This document shows, piece after piece, positions 24,725 to 36,715 of a stretch of DNA of 64,000 nucleotides. Source of the stretch: Pholis gunnellus. Lineage: Eukaryota; Chordata; Actinopteri; Perciformes; Pholidae. The translations under genes and the position numbers were made by a program. Under the pieces are notes generated by a model. The model was not told where the DNA came from. It did no database searches and saw nothing but the letters and a program-made list of their open reading frames with translations. The stretch lies in contig OU342822.1 in the NCBI GenBank assembly GCA_910591455.2, positions 1,379,501-1,443,500 on the forward strand, given 5' to 3'. Each line of letters begins with the position of its first letter. Position 1 is the first letter of the stretch.

Positions 24725-24960
24725 ATAGTTTTGATGGACACAATGGTTCAGCCAACACGTCAGTGGCCCTATGCTTTAAACTATGGCGCTATAGGATCCC
24801 CTCTAGTGTCACTTTTGGGGAGGGCATGTCTGTTTCCACTTGTTACATGCATAGTGATTTTTCAAAAGAAACTTGTGTCTTCACAGGAAGTAAGATTTAG
24901 ACAGACGTCATTATTTGATGAGTTTGGAGTGAGACCGCGTTGGATCAACTTTGCAATGCA
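24725..24960 (-). repeat. Modular dispersed repeat, copy 3 (inverted, rearranged)
   Basis: The complement of 24725-24850 gives TGTAACAAGTGGAAACAGAC, then CCC.CCCCAAAAG, AGAGGGG and CCACTGAC in the order seen at 9947-10030. A plus-strand GAGTTTGGAGTGAGACCGCG lies at 24919-24938, matching the GAGTT.GGAGTGA module of copies 1 and 5 but in the other orientation. Confidence 0.55.
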
Positions 24961-25518
24961 AAAAAGTTACAGACAAGCACTGCACAGCCAGATAATAAAC
25001 ACCAGAAATATTGCAAACAAAACTTTAACTCATTGGTACAAGTATATTCATTTCCTTTCCTCTCAATCGGATTAGCTGTCTCTCCATAATTAGTAACACA
25101 TTGATTTACACTTAATAATCACAAGAAACAGTGAAGCTCTTGTGAGGAGCATGATGGGATTACTGAAGGAGGAGATGGACAGGCAACAAAGAGGGTGAAG
25201 TTTAAATACAGCCCGTGAACTGTGACCCGCAATGAGAGATAAATCACTGCACAGTAACCAATCACACCTGAGATCCAAGGTTATATTTATTCTATATAAA
25301 TGCAAATTGCCGCTTATTATTATAATTATTATTCCTGAACTGATCTCTATCATCTGTTAACCTAAACTGCAACAACAATGGAATCAAGCGTTAAACTGCA
25401 TTTGGACATTTGGATTGACAGCGTGATTGATCTGCCCACAAGCGGCCGATAGTGAGCGGTGCTCACAGGCTCACTGTGTTTTTGTCCAAGCTCAACATCC
25501 ATGTTTCAACAGTAACCG
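24961..25518. other. Unassigned non-coding DNA
   Basis: Nothing recognised beyond AT-rich sequence near 25280-25340. Confidence 0.4.
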
Positions 25519-25588
25519 ACACACACATACACACACACACACGCACCTACACACACGCACCTACACACACACACACATATATACACAG
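25519..25588. repeat. Interrupted (CA)n repeat
   Basis: CA units broken by ACGCACCTAC twice, giving a small higher-order repeat of about 20 bases. Confidence 0.9.
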
Positions 25589-26061
25589 ACCAGTCATCAC
25601 CTGTGGATTTTCATAAATCTCTAATTAACATGTGTGTGATCAGCGTACACCAGTCCACTCCCAACGCTACGTGTAGCTGTGTTAACCGTGTAGAAAGTCT
25701 GTATACCGAACACACATGCTGCTGATGTGTAACTTGGTGATTAGTAGGAGCTGAGTGAGCGCTTTAGCTATAGAAAATGACAACAAAGGGAAGGGCGGAT
25801 GTAGCGGAGGCAGAGCGAGGGAGAGACAAATGAGCAACACGTCACTCAGGTTGACTCTGTATTGACAGCAGAGGTCACGTTGAGAGATTGGACTTACCTG
25901 TAGCTTCAGCACGGGGGGCAAAGTGAAGGCCTCTGGTGGCTTAGACACGATGTTAAGGGGGGTCTCTTAACATGTTAACACTCAGACCAACAAGCATTTC
26001 TATTTACCAATGTGCTGCTCTTAATTAGACACGAGACTGCGGGCCCTCCCAGTGCACATAG

Positions 26062-26064
<3 letters not shown>

Positions 26065-26150
<86 letters not shown>

Positions 26151-26156
26151 CACACA
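26065..26156. repeat. (CA)n microsatellite
   Basis: About 92 bases of CA with one CAAACA interruption near 26134. A second short CA run lies at 26247-26265. Confidence 0.97.
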
Positions 26157-26524
26157 TCACATAACCCCTATATCCATCATAGGCCATAGGTTCCCCCTGC
26201 CAACCTGCTGCTCTATATAAACTCTTGCCAGGGTTTCCTCGAGGCACACGCACACACACACACACTCACAGACAGACACACACATTAGCAGCAGCAGATG
26301 ACTTCAGATATATAAGGATTTAATCCACACCTGGGGTGCTGCAGAGGTATTATGGACAACAAAGGCCTAATAAAGATGCCATTTTAGTCAATTTAGCTCC
26401 GGGATATGATTAGTAACGACCCACACCAGGTGAGACGCCTGAGGCTACCGCGCCACTATAATGAGAAAGGGGCGGAGAGACAAAGAAAGACAGGGACGGA
26501 GCAAGAGAGAGTGGTCATCGTAGC

Positions 26525-26998
26525 ATTTAGGATACACTTTAAAATTCTCACTCATTTACAGAGCACTACACGGTCAGGCTCCTACATATGTAGCTGATCT
26601 ACTTCACCCCTATTCACCCTCCCTCTCAGGTCAAACGCTTTAGGTCTTCTGTCTGTCCCACGCACTCACCTTAAGACCCGTGGTGACTGAGCTTTTGAGG
26701 CAGTAGCACCAAGGCTGTGCAATGCTCTGCCTGCACCCCTACGCCTCGCAGATTCTGTGAAGGCATTCAGAAATCAGCTCAAAACTCACCTCTTTAGACT
26801 GGCGTTTGGGTAAAACCCATGTCCTAGCCCTGCTTTTAAACCATGTTTTAATTTTGTATTTTTTGTGTGTATGTAAATTATTGGTCCTATATGGTCACAT
26901 TGTGTTTTTATGTTTGTAATTCAGCCCTGTTAAGCACTTTGTGACATATGTCTGTAAAAAGCGCTTTATAAATAAATTGCACTTACTTACTTACTTAT
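26525..26998 (+). pseudogene. L2-clade LINE 3' end, 5'-truncated relic
   Basis: The end of a LINE ORF2 is readable in one frame from about 26650: LSVPRTHLKTRGD, a TGA stop at 26688-26690, then AFEAVAPRLCNALPAPLRLA and DSVKAFRNQLKTHLFRLAFG before TAA at 26811. The in-frame TGA sits where Arg (CGA) is usual, so one C-to-T change accounts for it. RIHFKIL at about 26528 marks the upstream edge, after which frameshifts occur. The 3' UTR ends GCGCTTTATAAATAAA followed by TTAC repeats, the usual L2-type tail. Orientation is opposite to the L2 relic at 23588-24660. Confidence 0.88.
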
Positions 26999-28572
26999 CG
27001 TGTAGGGGAATGAAATGCATCTTTAAAAGAGGAATGAGAGGGATACATTGGTAAATGGGACTAAATAAGATTGGGATGAACAGAGCAGAAGTATGAGAGA
27101 TTTCAGATGATTGTATTGTAAACAGGGGCACCTAGAGTTAATGGCAGGACGCCAGCACTTTAGTTGTAATGATTCAAAACAGAGAGGAGAGAAAAAAGTA
27201 ACATTTCACAAGGAAGGCCGGGGGAAAGAAGGAAACGAGGGAGGAAGCAGTATGAATGGGGCAAAGGGAGGAGATAGCGGTAGTTCTCTGTCGAGCACAG
27301 CAGGTTAATTTGCTCTTGTCAGAACGAGGGCTTTCCCTCCAGCCGTCCTTATCTTTGTTGTCCTCCTGGATGTCGGTGTCAAACCGAGAGGCGGTTTGTG
27401 GATCCCGCCTCGGCACTGTCACCTCGCTGGTTGCAGCCCAGGAGTGACAGAGGAGCAGCTTTACACTGTAATCCTCTAATTATATCAATTAAGGGGCTGA
27501 AGAATTGAGAGGAGGAATCCAAATTCTTCTTGTCAAGAGGGCAAAGTAAAATGACATACACAGGTACAGGCTATACAGGTACACAGGGATACAAATATGG
27601 GACAAAAGCACACATGAAGGAGGATCAATGCTCATTAATTGTGCACTAGGCTACTAACTTAAAATGTGCTCATTTAAAAAAAAAGAAATGGTCCAAATAC
27701 TTGACTGCATACTTCCAAAAGAGAACCAGATACAGACGGAATAATGAAGAAAAGAAAGAGCAAGATGCAAATTCAGGATGAGTGTCAGGCAAGAGGACTT
27801 AGGGAGCCTTAAAGTGTTGTACATTACCTCAAATAGGATTTACAGCAGCCATAGAGAGAGATTACACAATGACAAAGACTACAGTCATGTACTAATCATG
27901 TACATGTCAAAGTCCTGTGGAGGACCACTGTTTGTTACTAGTTTAACAGGCTGTGTGTTTGGAAGACCGTAACACACGGAATACTGGTGATCTACTCACT
28001 GAAACACGCTGTAGCAGGTGAGGAGAGTGTTGAGTGTTGGTCAAGGCCTTACTCACTCCGAAGGTATGAAGACCAAGAAGACAAAGCCACGCTGAGCTGA
28101 TGCGTAAGCTTAAGAGCCTCTGACTGTAACCTGGATCTGTATGAGTTATAGCTGAAGGAATGTTAAAAGGAATATACTCCAAGAAATGCTGCATGTACCA
28201 AAACACAAGCATGAAAGCAGAAGTATGAAGAGAAAAACAGTTGGAATTTCGAAAAACTCAAAATATGTAAACATAAAAAGATTTATGCAGCAAAAAATAT
28301 ACCAGAAAACAGCATAGCAAAGCTGATGTAACTAAAAAATAATGCACGTAAACACACATTGTACAAGGCCAAGAGAATGAACTAAAAATGCAGCTTGTGG
28401 TGAACAAATTCAAGAAACAATATTTATGTGAACTGCAATTACAGACCTTTTTCACCAGTCCTGGTAAAGCACAGCTATAATATATAACATTAATAATAAT
28501 GATGCATAGTTGAAGTAGTTACAGTATCCAACATACTGTTTGACCCATTGTTAGTGTTGTTAGAAGAACCTG
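26999..28572. other. Unassigned DNA; possible conserved stretch 27290-27510
   Basis: No gene recognised. 27290-27510 is non-repetitive and contains CTAATTATATCAATTAAGG, an AT-core cluster of the kind seen in conserved enhancers. No exon signals support coding. Confidence 0.25.
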
Positions 28573-30024
28573 CACTGAAAAAAAAGACTTTTTGGCCCTG
28601 TAATTATTAATTATTACCTCCATTATTTTTGTAAATTTTACAAGAAATTATCATTTCAGTGCTTTTACTTTAAAATATCACCTTTTACTTAATGTGTTAC
28701 TTGGTGTTTGTTTGTAATTATGCATCCTCATTTTTATAAGTATATTTCAATCATTCACACTAAGTAATATCTATTAAACTACTATATTGAATGCACTACC
28801 TGACACAACAAAGTAAAATGAGTTAGTGTCACATATCAACATGACCAGGCCTGCTGTGTATCTCAGTATTCAAGTTATGTCGACTTGTTTGTGTGATGTT
28901 TTATTGTGTGGGGATAAAACATGCTATCGATATGAAGATTTAAGCCGAATTCAGATTTAATGTTGTGTGTTCATGTTTTAACATAATTTCTCTATATATT
29001 TCACAGGATATTGAAGGACGTTGACTCTCAGCAAGTTGACATCAACAGTTGACGCAAGGTAAAATCAACTTAGTGCTGTTATAGTTTTTTTTGTAGACTA
29101 TTAATTGGCAACTTCAACCTAGTGAATTACTCTTGCATAATCAGGAACTTTAAAGAAAATATGTGTAATCTGTTGACCTCTGATTAACATTTTTTTAACA
29201 GGATGTCACCAAAGATGTCATTGAAGAGGACTATGCTCAACATGTCATGAAGATCCTCATCATCCATGGAAATGCAACGCAGGAAGGCTTCACCCCTGAC
29301 AATGTGTTGATCGTCATCGAGGAAAAAGAGGTTCTTGATGACTGTAAAAGTGTGGCAAAGGCTAGCCTTCTGCTCATGGGCTTTATATGTGTATCTAAGT
29401 GTTGTCAAGCAGTGCCCGTTGTTTCAAATTAAAAGTGTTTGTTAAATGAATAAGCGTTTGTATCCTTACATTTCTTATTGGCAGCACTGATTTAAATGTT
29501 TTGTCTGGCCACCACATTATGGTATTGGTGTGTGTCTGTCAGCAGTTAACAACTAAAGGTGGTTTAGTTTAAAATAAGCTGTTTCATGTTTTGTAGAAGC
29601 CTGTTAAGACAATTCTATTCTATAACAGTTGCCCAGTTTAAAAAATGCAACATTCATATTTGAATAGTTGTGTAGAGTAGTAGTAGATACAATATAGTGT
29701 GTAAATATTACTTAATATTTCTCAGTAGAAAAAGTAAAGAAAAGCTAGTTAAATATACATGAAACACCTAATTGATTTTTACTGGGGTTTTGTAATTAGA
29801 TGCAACGGTAGCCTGAGTAAAGATTACTGTCAAAGGCTAATTACATTTTATGTCTACGGAAGACATTTGCAAGTAAAAGTTACTTGAATATATTGGATGA
29901 AAAACAATTCTTACTAGTAAGTAAACTTAACTTGAGAATTCCTGAGTAAAAAGTACTAAGAATTTCTGTGTGGAAATTGTTACCTAGCTTTTTTCAAGTA
30001 AATGTTACTTTTCTTTTTTTAGTG
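28573..30024 (+). mobile_element. Transposon-like unit with CACTG-type ends carrying gene exons
   Basis: The left end is CACTGAAAAAAAAGAC and the right end, inverted, is CACTAAAAAAAGAAAAG, giving short imperfect inverted termini. The right 200 bases are rich in TTACTT/AAGTAA words (for example 29873-29887, 29910-29927, 29998-30009), an arrangement typical of transposon subterminal repeats. It contains two exons with consensus splice sites (29007-29058 and 29202-29432). CACTG-like ends occur in EnSpm/CACTA and Chapaev-type elements, but I see no clear target duplication, so the superfamily is open. I remember fish repeats with these ends and this AAGTAA-rich tail. Confidence 0.55.
29007..29432 (+). 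pseudogene. Spliced 3' end of a SAMD3-like family gene (fragment)
   Basis: Exon A (29007-29058) follows ATATTTCACAG and ends CAAG/GTAAAA. Exon B starts after TTTTTTTAACAG at 29202 and is open to TAA at 29432, reading DVTKDVIEEDYAQHVMKILI, then IHGNATQEGFTPDNVLIVIE and EKEVLDDCKSVAKASLLLMG. The pattern (I..HG...EGF.P..VLIVIE...VLD......A..LL.G) resembles the C-terminal end of multicopy teleost proteins annotated as SAMD3-like. Those usually continue with ...YALNL.YP; here the ending differs (FICVSKCCQ). Joined to exon B in phase, exon A has a TGA two codons before the junction, so it would be 5' UTR or the copy is dead. ATTAAA at 29428-29433 could be its poly(A) signal. Methionine at 29247 would give 61 residues. 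Confidence 0.45.
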
Positions 30025-31297
30025 TGTGCTTTGTCTGCAGTGACTTGTCAGAATGTCTGCTGTGGAAAAACAGTACATCGACGAGCACAGTAACAAGCAT
30101 GTAATAAACTGCAGGCTGTGATAGTAGCACTGATAGCTAACATTGTAATGAAGAAATGATGGTAAGTAATGTTAGTAATGCTAACAAGCTGCCCTTAGCT
30201 AGACAGTAAGCATCACTCCTCATGGACATTAGCAATAATGAATTTAAACAGTACCGTTTCAGATATAGTAAAGTTTGAATTGGTAATTAGGGCTGTTAAT
30301 GAGTTGACATTAATAATATTATACTAGTAACCCACAGTCCTGCAGATCATTAGTATCTTTTAATAATAGCTGAGCAAAAATTTCAAATGAACTTTTTCAT
30401 TGTCCAGGCACATACTTCTTGGCTGGTGTCTGTACGTTTGGTATGACTTTTTTTGCATTGTCTCTGACTTGTATCAGATTTTGGGAGGGTTATGCTTATA
30501 GATATTTCTGTTGTCTGCCTTTTGAAATGTTGTCCTTATGTTTTTGGTATATGTAGCATTTCAAGATATGGAGTACAATACCTTTCATGTCTGTCCTTTC
30601 ACTTGTGTTTGTTTTCATACATGTAGTTGTAGAATTAGAGAATTATAGATATGATGAGGAGATGATGTATCACGTTTGGTGTCGCTGTTCAGTTGTCCTA
30701 CTCTGGAGACGAACATTACAGTTGACCAAATTATCCTGAAGATAATGTCCCCATTCTCCTGCTTTACCCACATCCCTAAGTAGTTTGAATTCTCTAAGTA
30801 CAAGTTCACGCTCAGAGTAACCAGTGTTACATTATGTTATTATAATGCCAGCTAACAGGAATGGGTCAAGGACAAATAGTCATAAATAGCAGATTTCACA
30901 TCCATTGAGAGCAAAGAATTTCCTGTTTTACTGGGAATAACTGTAAAATAAGCACGTGCATTTTCACACCTGGGCTGATGCAATGTTATTCTTGTTTTCC
31001 ACTGCGGTACTGCAGGCTAACCCTCTCTGAGGTTCTGATCCATGTCGGCCATCAGCAGCAATCCCCAGGAGACGTCCCTCGTTGATGACATCATCTCTCA
31101 GCGTGGGAAGTTGATGGATCCCTCGCCATTTTGGTGCCCGTGGTTTTGATGAAGTAGTGAGCAGGTAGCTGAGGGGGGAGGTGAGGGGAGGACGACTGCC
31201 AAAAACACCCATAGCGCTTTGTCAACGTCAGGGAGGTGCACTCAGGGTCCCCATGCAGCCCAGACAGAGATTAAGAGCAGGCAGCATAGTGGAAGTG

Positions 31298-31300
<3 letters not shown>
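30025..31300. other. Unassigned DNA; GC-richer patch 31010-31260
   Basis: Mostly AT-rich. The patch 31010-31260 is GC-richer with an 82-codon minus-strand frame (30964-31212) that I do not recognise. It could be a conserved non-coding element or an exon; neither is shown. Confidence 0.25.

Positions 31301-31338
<38 letters not shown>
31301..31338. repeat. (TG)n microsatellite
   Basis: 19 TG units, followed by TG-rich sequence to about 31360. Confidence 0.97.
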
Positions 31339-31342
<4 letters not shown>

Positions 31343-31885
31343 AGTGTATGTGTGTGAGTGCTTGCACCATCATCAGATATCAGGTTATCTCACTACACCA
31401 CCATCTATTACATATAGTGAAATACCTCCTCATGACTCACTTCACTAGCGGCCCCCGTTCTGTGATCCCATCCAATCCTTACTGAACCTTTGGCCTGTGA
31501 ACCAGCCCAAGATAAAGAGTCACGAGGGGAAGTCAAGTGAAGAGAGGGAAGGAGGGAGCATAGATGTAACGTTGGTGTCTCGCGCTCTAAAGGAAAGTCT
31601 CTGTTCTTCAAAAGGCTTCGTCTCACTTTAGTCTTGAGCTGTAACGGGCCAGCAGGGGGCCTAGCAGCCGGGAGGCTCGCCATGAGATCATACCGTTAAA
31701 ATGTAATTTAACTGCATGAAAGCATGTGTGTGGGCATATGGATGTGTGTGGGTGTGTGTGCGTGTGTGACAGAGTATGACAGTGTATATGGTACCGTATA
31801 TGAGACAAGGACAAGGCGAGATGTAAGACCTGCAGCCGTATTCCTGTCAAGGGCAAATCAGACCTGTCAGAAAGCATCAAGCCGT

Positions 31886-31899
31886 GCTGCCATGGCAAC
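31886..31899. promoter_or_regulatory. RFX X-box-like site
   Basis: GCTGCCATGGCAAC differs by one base from the palindromic X-box form GTTGCCATGGCAAC bound by RFX factors. It sits in GC-richer, non-repetitive sequence. A 14-base match can occur by chance in 64 kb at low frequency; no gene start is visible nearby. Confidence 0.3.
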
Positions 31900-31983
31900 G
31901 ACGTTAGCACCCGCGAAGGTCACAAGATGGAGAGTGTGCTCCCCTCCTGCTGGGCGACTGTCATGAATGACACACAGCTAAAG

Positions 31984-31984
<1 letters not shown>

Positions 31985-32016
<32 letters not shown>
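31985..32016. repeat. (CA)n microsatellite
   Basis: 16 CA units. Confidence 0.96.
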
Positions 32017-32018
<2 letters not shown>

Positions 32019-32304
32019 TTCAATCCGTATTAATAATAAACAGCCGTACAGAATAGTGTTTATCACCAACTGCTTTTTTTATGGCTTGCCGGGAAGCAGG
32101 CAGGACTTTGTGTTACCAAGGGAGACAGCTGATTCTGTGGTTCAGAAGAAGTTGATTTCATTTTGTATTTATAGTGAGGGAATATGAAGAGCTGCGTTTT
32201 CAAACCATAAGAGATGCGTCCCTCTAAAAGTGTTCTATTTTTATTGAGTCTTGGGAGAAGAATTACAGATTTAAAAGCACAGTAGTGTGTACACAGTCAG
32301 GTAA

Positions 32305-32306
<2 letters not shown>

Positions 32307-32341
<35 letters not shown>
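32307..32341. repeat. (AC)n microsatellite
   Basis: About 17 AC units. Confidence 0.96.
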
Positions 32342-32346
<5 letters not shown>

Positions 32347-32471
32347 TTTCACATCCACAGATGCGCGCACACTTCTCAGCAGGTTCACAGACTCATTAGA
32401 GTTTTCCCAGCTGTCTGAAGAGGATCTGTGGGATGTCGCCATCACTTACCTCAACTACATAGGGATCTCAG

Positions 32472-32630
<159 letters not shown>

Positions 32631-34359
32631 TCTGCGGAACTACAAGCAAATGTGAGCTCAGAGCAATGTGTATTGTCTTTTCCACAGGGCCGGCTGCTGG
32701 CTGGATGATGAATGTGCTGCTCTGCCGTGTGTCCTCCCTTTGTTAATAGAGTGATAGAGCCACAGTGGCACCCTGCGCTCGCCGCCCCTCCTCTCAGCTG
32801 CACCCAGGAAGTGCTCATAAATAGGCACACAAAGCCATAAAGCCCTTGGCATCTGAATAGGGTCAGAGAAGCTTTGTAATTTTTACCTCATTACGAAGAT
32901 GGAACGGTTTCAGTACCGTAGCGCCCTTGGGATGAAGTCCCGTTGCCTTGATGCAGAGCTCACTTCACAAGAAAACAACTAAATTATGACTTACAGTGCT
33001 TTGATCACTCTACCTATTGTGGGATGAGATGATTGTTCCTGTGCAAACTTCACCTCTGGGCCCTCAGAGGAGAAGCCTCTTCAATGATCATGATAACATT
33101 CAGCTAACTTTGGTAATTTTCTGCCTTGAGGTAGGAAGGGTATCGTCAGCTCCGCCCTTCTCCTCCTACTCAATTGGTCAAGTTCACAACTCAACACCTG
33201 TCACTCATCTTGATGAGCCGTCTACTTTGAGGCAGCATCTAGCCTCAGGCTGAGAGATCCAGCATCAGCAAAGCGTACAACAGACGCTACAGAAACGGAC
33301 AGAGAGGGACAGTCATTGTTTTCTGCTTTCTGCCAGTGCTGTTACTTTGCTACCCTCAGTTTGTTGTGATCTGTCATGCTGAGCATTGCTCAGATAGGCC
33401 CTCATAAAACAACAATACAAGCAGAAAATGGTATGGGATAAAACAGTAATGCAGCTGATTAAGGTAAACTTGATTATTTGGTCCTTTTTAAACCCTCTGT
33501 GTTGAGTTAATACAGACATGTACTTGATGCAGGAACCTGCTTGACCACTAAGGCTGTGACTTTATATTTGACATTTAAATTTTGGATGAAATACTCGAAC
33601 TGCAATGACCTGTTGAAATTTCAAATGTCTATGAAAGCAGACTGTTTCAAGTAGTTTTAGGTCCACCAGAAATTAATTCATGAATTTCATTCAATATCAG
33701 ATTGACCTGTACGACATGCCCTACTTATCAAACAGTAACAGTGAATAAAAGTGGTGGACATTACCGAGCGAAGCCATGGTGGTCAGATAAACACCAAACC
33801 ATCGGTGAGTTAGTATTTTGGGTTCTACACAGATTCCCGCCCAAATAATGTGCACAGAAATGTATAAAAACTGATTTTGGGGGTTCTTATGAAAGCCTGC
33901 TCCCCCTGCGGATTATTTGTCCAGGAACAAAATGTATTGGAAGGACATTTTCCATTTGAGCAGATTTCAGAATCGTTTTGACCAACGAAATCCTTTGTTC
34001 CAACTGATAATATAAAAAATGTGATTCTGCATATTAATTAGCCACGTGCTTCTGTTTGATAATCAGAGAGTATGTGTTTTCGAATCAATATATAATAAGG
34101 TATAATGGACTTTTGAGCTTTTTGAGCTTTTTTCGGTCCAATGGATTATTTTGCGGATTATTGCTGCTTCAGACTAATGAGCCTTGAGAGCAATCAGTAG
34201 GCCCCTTCTCAATACTCTTTAATAAACTCAATAACAAAAAATGGATAATGAGTCCATCTTCTACACTGTAGATGGCAAGATTACCAACAAAGATTAAGGC
34301 AGGTTGACGTTATTCTTTGCAACCCGACACCCTTTCTACAGGGGCTTCATTTCAGGACC
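32631..34359. other. Unassigned non-coding DNA
   Basis: No gene recognised. 32650-32860 is GC-richer; the rest is AT-rich with no repeat ends that I can identify. Confidence 0.4.
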
Positions 34360-34553
34360 GGTGGTCCACGGCACAGCAGGAATCGGTGGTTTGATCACCG
34401 GCTCCGCTAGTTCATGTCGATATGTTCTTGGGCAAGACACTTAACCCCAAATGTATGAATTGGGTGTAAATGGGTGAATGATGACATGTAGAGCTAGAGC
34501 GCTTTAAGTGGTCGGAAGACTAGAAGAACTATACAAGTACAGTCCATTTACTA
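34360..34553 (+). mobile_element. tRNA-type SINE fragment (teleost)
   Basis: GGTTTGATCAC (34388-34398) fits a Pol III B box. It is followed by TTCTTGGGCAAGACACTTAA, GTGTAAATGGGTGAATGATG, GCGCTTTAAGTGGTCGGAAG and ACTATACAAGTACAGTCCAT, the order found in a widespread fish repeat I remember. The usual A-box region upstream of the B box is shortened or lost: only about 25 recognisable bases precede it. No target duplication was found. Confidence 0.65.
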
Positions 34554-36369
34554 TTGTTTTAATCCCCCCAGCTCTCCATTACTGGAAGTGATTTAAATGA
34601 CGTTTATGGTGAGAAACCCTTTAATGAACATTACTAGTGTCTTAAAAGTGAAAATCCACAATTTATGGTGGTGAAAGTTTGCTGCTCCTTTCAGTTACAT
34701 CTCAGTAAGTAGTAGTTACAAAATATGTTTGTAACTATATGTGTCCAAAATGTACCACAAGATTGTCTTTCCCAAGAACATTTGTACCGTAGCATACTTA
34801 TGGTGTTTCCACAGGAATGAACTTGGGTTGATGAAAGAACTTGTTTGCCAAGGACTCAGTTCATACGTCAGCTGTAGCATAATACCTGGCGAAGGCTTTA
34901 AAAGGACACGCTGTTTATGTTTTCTAATAGTATTATACTGCCAATGTTGTCAGCATGCTGGTTTTCTTCAGAAGCTGAATAGTCAGTTATGATCTTTTAT
35001 CACCGCGGGTGCCATGCTGTGTGTGTGACACTCTTTCATCATGGTGCAGTTTAACTGTATTCCCTGTTGAACAAAACAAACCTCCTCAGCCTCAGGGGTT
35101 TCTCATGTCTAAACATAGACCTCAGAGGATCATTGTGATCAACTGCAGAGTTCCCAAGGTAGTCCTTTAGTTCCAGTCATGTTTTTCTGTGCATTTACTG
35201 TCTGTATTCCAGCCAGACTATGCATAAAAGCAGGAATTCAAGCACTAATATATTACATTTCTATATGAATAAAGGCTGTATTCGCTTTTTCTTTAATATT
35301 TGCTGTTGTAAACACTGATCAGTGGGCAGCTGAGGGAAAAACCCTTGGGTGCACAGGCTGTAATGAATGTGATGTTTCTCTGGAAGCAGCAACAGCGGTT
35401 TGTATAGAATAAATAGCAAAAATGGGCCCATAACACCAAAAACCACCCTGGCTAAACACAAAGAAAACAAGCATGCAGCAGCTTCCCTCGTAAACTAACA
35501 GCAACTGAAAATGTATCAACAGAAATAATCAAGGGAAATCATTTGTTCTGTGATGAGTGGAAGAGAAGTGTCTCCATGCCAAATGTTGACTGAAAATCCG
35601 TGCTGCCTTTCGTGGATAAACAGGGCTCAAGGATGAGAAGACCTGAGGAGCGGTGGAGACATGTCCTTTGTTTTACTTTTGGAAAGGTAATGAATAGGTT
35701 TTCCAAGATGTTGTCTAACTTGTGGGACAGCAGCTGCTGTCAATATTCAATGAGGTATTTGCATGGGAAAAGTGTGATACCCGTATATTGAAAAGAGAAA
35801 TGCTGAGTTTGTTTGTGTTGGTCGATTCCGCACCTCACAATGTATTGTTCACTGCCGGTGCAGAAAGTAGCATGCCCTTTATGTAGCAAGGCAGAATGTG
35901 AGTGTGGAGGTTGGGGTTGGGTGGGAGATGGGGGTGTACTCTGTGTTTCTGACTTTAATGCAAGAGACCAGAGCCTGCGTCCCACAGATATGCAGTCACG
36001 CTAACCACACTCTTCCACCTTAACCTCACTTGTAAGTGTTTTAGTTGCCGAATCTTAACCCAAGCTTATTTTCTATTACCACAATGTCCCCCTGACCTTA
36101 ACTAAACTATAACTGCAATGCATATTAGAGGTGGAAATTATGACTAATTTTGCTGATTGAAATTGTTCCTTTCATTTCTGACAGCAAAATCTTTGTCTGC
36201 TTAATCTTTATTAGCGAGGCTAAGTTTTCACCGTTCACCTGAACTTCAGCCTGGCTCAGGCTTGCCTTGGACCAGCCCTTAGTCATAGACCTCCTATAAT
36301 ACACTGAGCTCCTCTCTCTCCTCCCCTGCATCTGTATGCATTCATGTCCCATTAATGATTGTTACTAAC
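34554..36369. other. Unassigned non-coding DNA
   Basis: AT-rich with no recognisable gene; frames at 34741-34992, 35261-35519 and 35740-36004 carry no known domain. Confidence 0.4.
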
Positions 36370-36715
36370 TTGTCCTGGAGTCCTGTCCATGGACTATACC
36401 TGTGGCCCTGCCAGACACCCACTGCTGCTATCATTATTATCAGGCATATTACATTAATATTGCTTGTACTATTACTGCTATTCCTATTCTATAATATCTA
36501 CTGCTGCTGTTATTAGTATTATATTATTATCATTCTATTATATCACGATTATTTTTGTTGTTAGTCCCATTTATATTATTATTATAGCTGTTGTGCTATA
36601 ATAATAATAATAGAAGTCATATTTCTCTCCCTCGAGATATGACCTCTTTTAAGATTTGACATTGTTATGATTTGATGCTGTATAAATGATATTCAATTGA
36701 ATGTAAAATGACCAG
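36370..36715 (+). repeat. LINE-like 3' UTR tail with TTA-rich tract
   Basis: CCTGTCCATGGACTATACCTGTGG, an imperfect (ATT)n/(CTG)n-rich stretch, and the ending GATTTGATGCTGTATAAATG..ATTCAATTGAATG resemble the 3' tail of fish non-LTR elements, which usually end GCTATATAAATAAA followed by ATTGA repeats. No ORF2 coding was seen upstream, so only a tail remains. Confidence 0.45.

Noticed and set aside
26041..26290. Regular repeats that could suggest a CRISPR array
   Set aside because: Dinucleotide microsatellite without spacers, in a vertebrate-like genome.
34388..34398. B-box-like word as part of a functional tRNA gene
   Set aside because: No cloverleaf can be drawn around it and the flanks match a SINE-type repeat.
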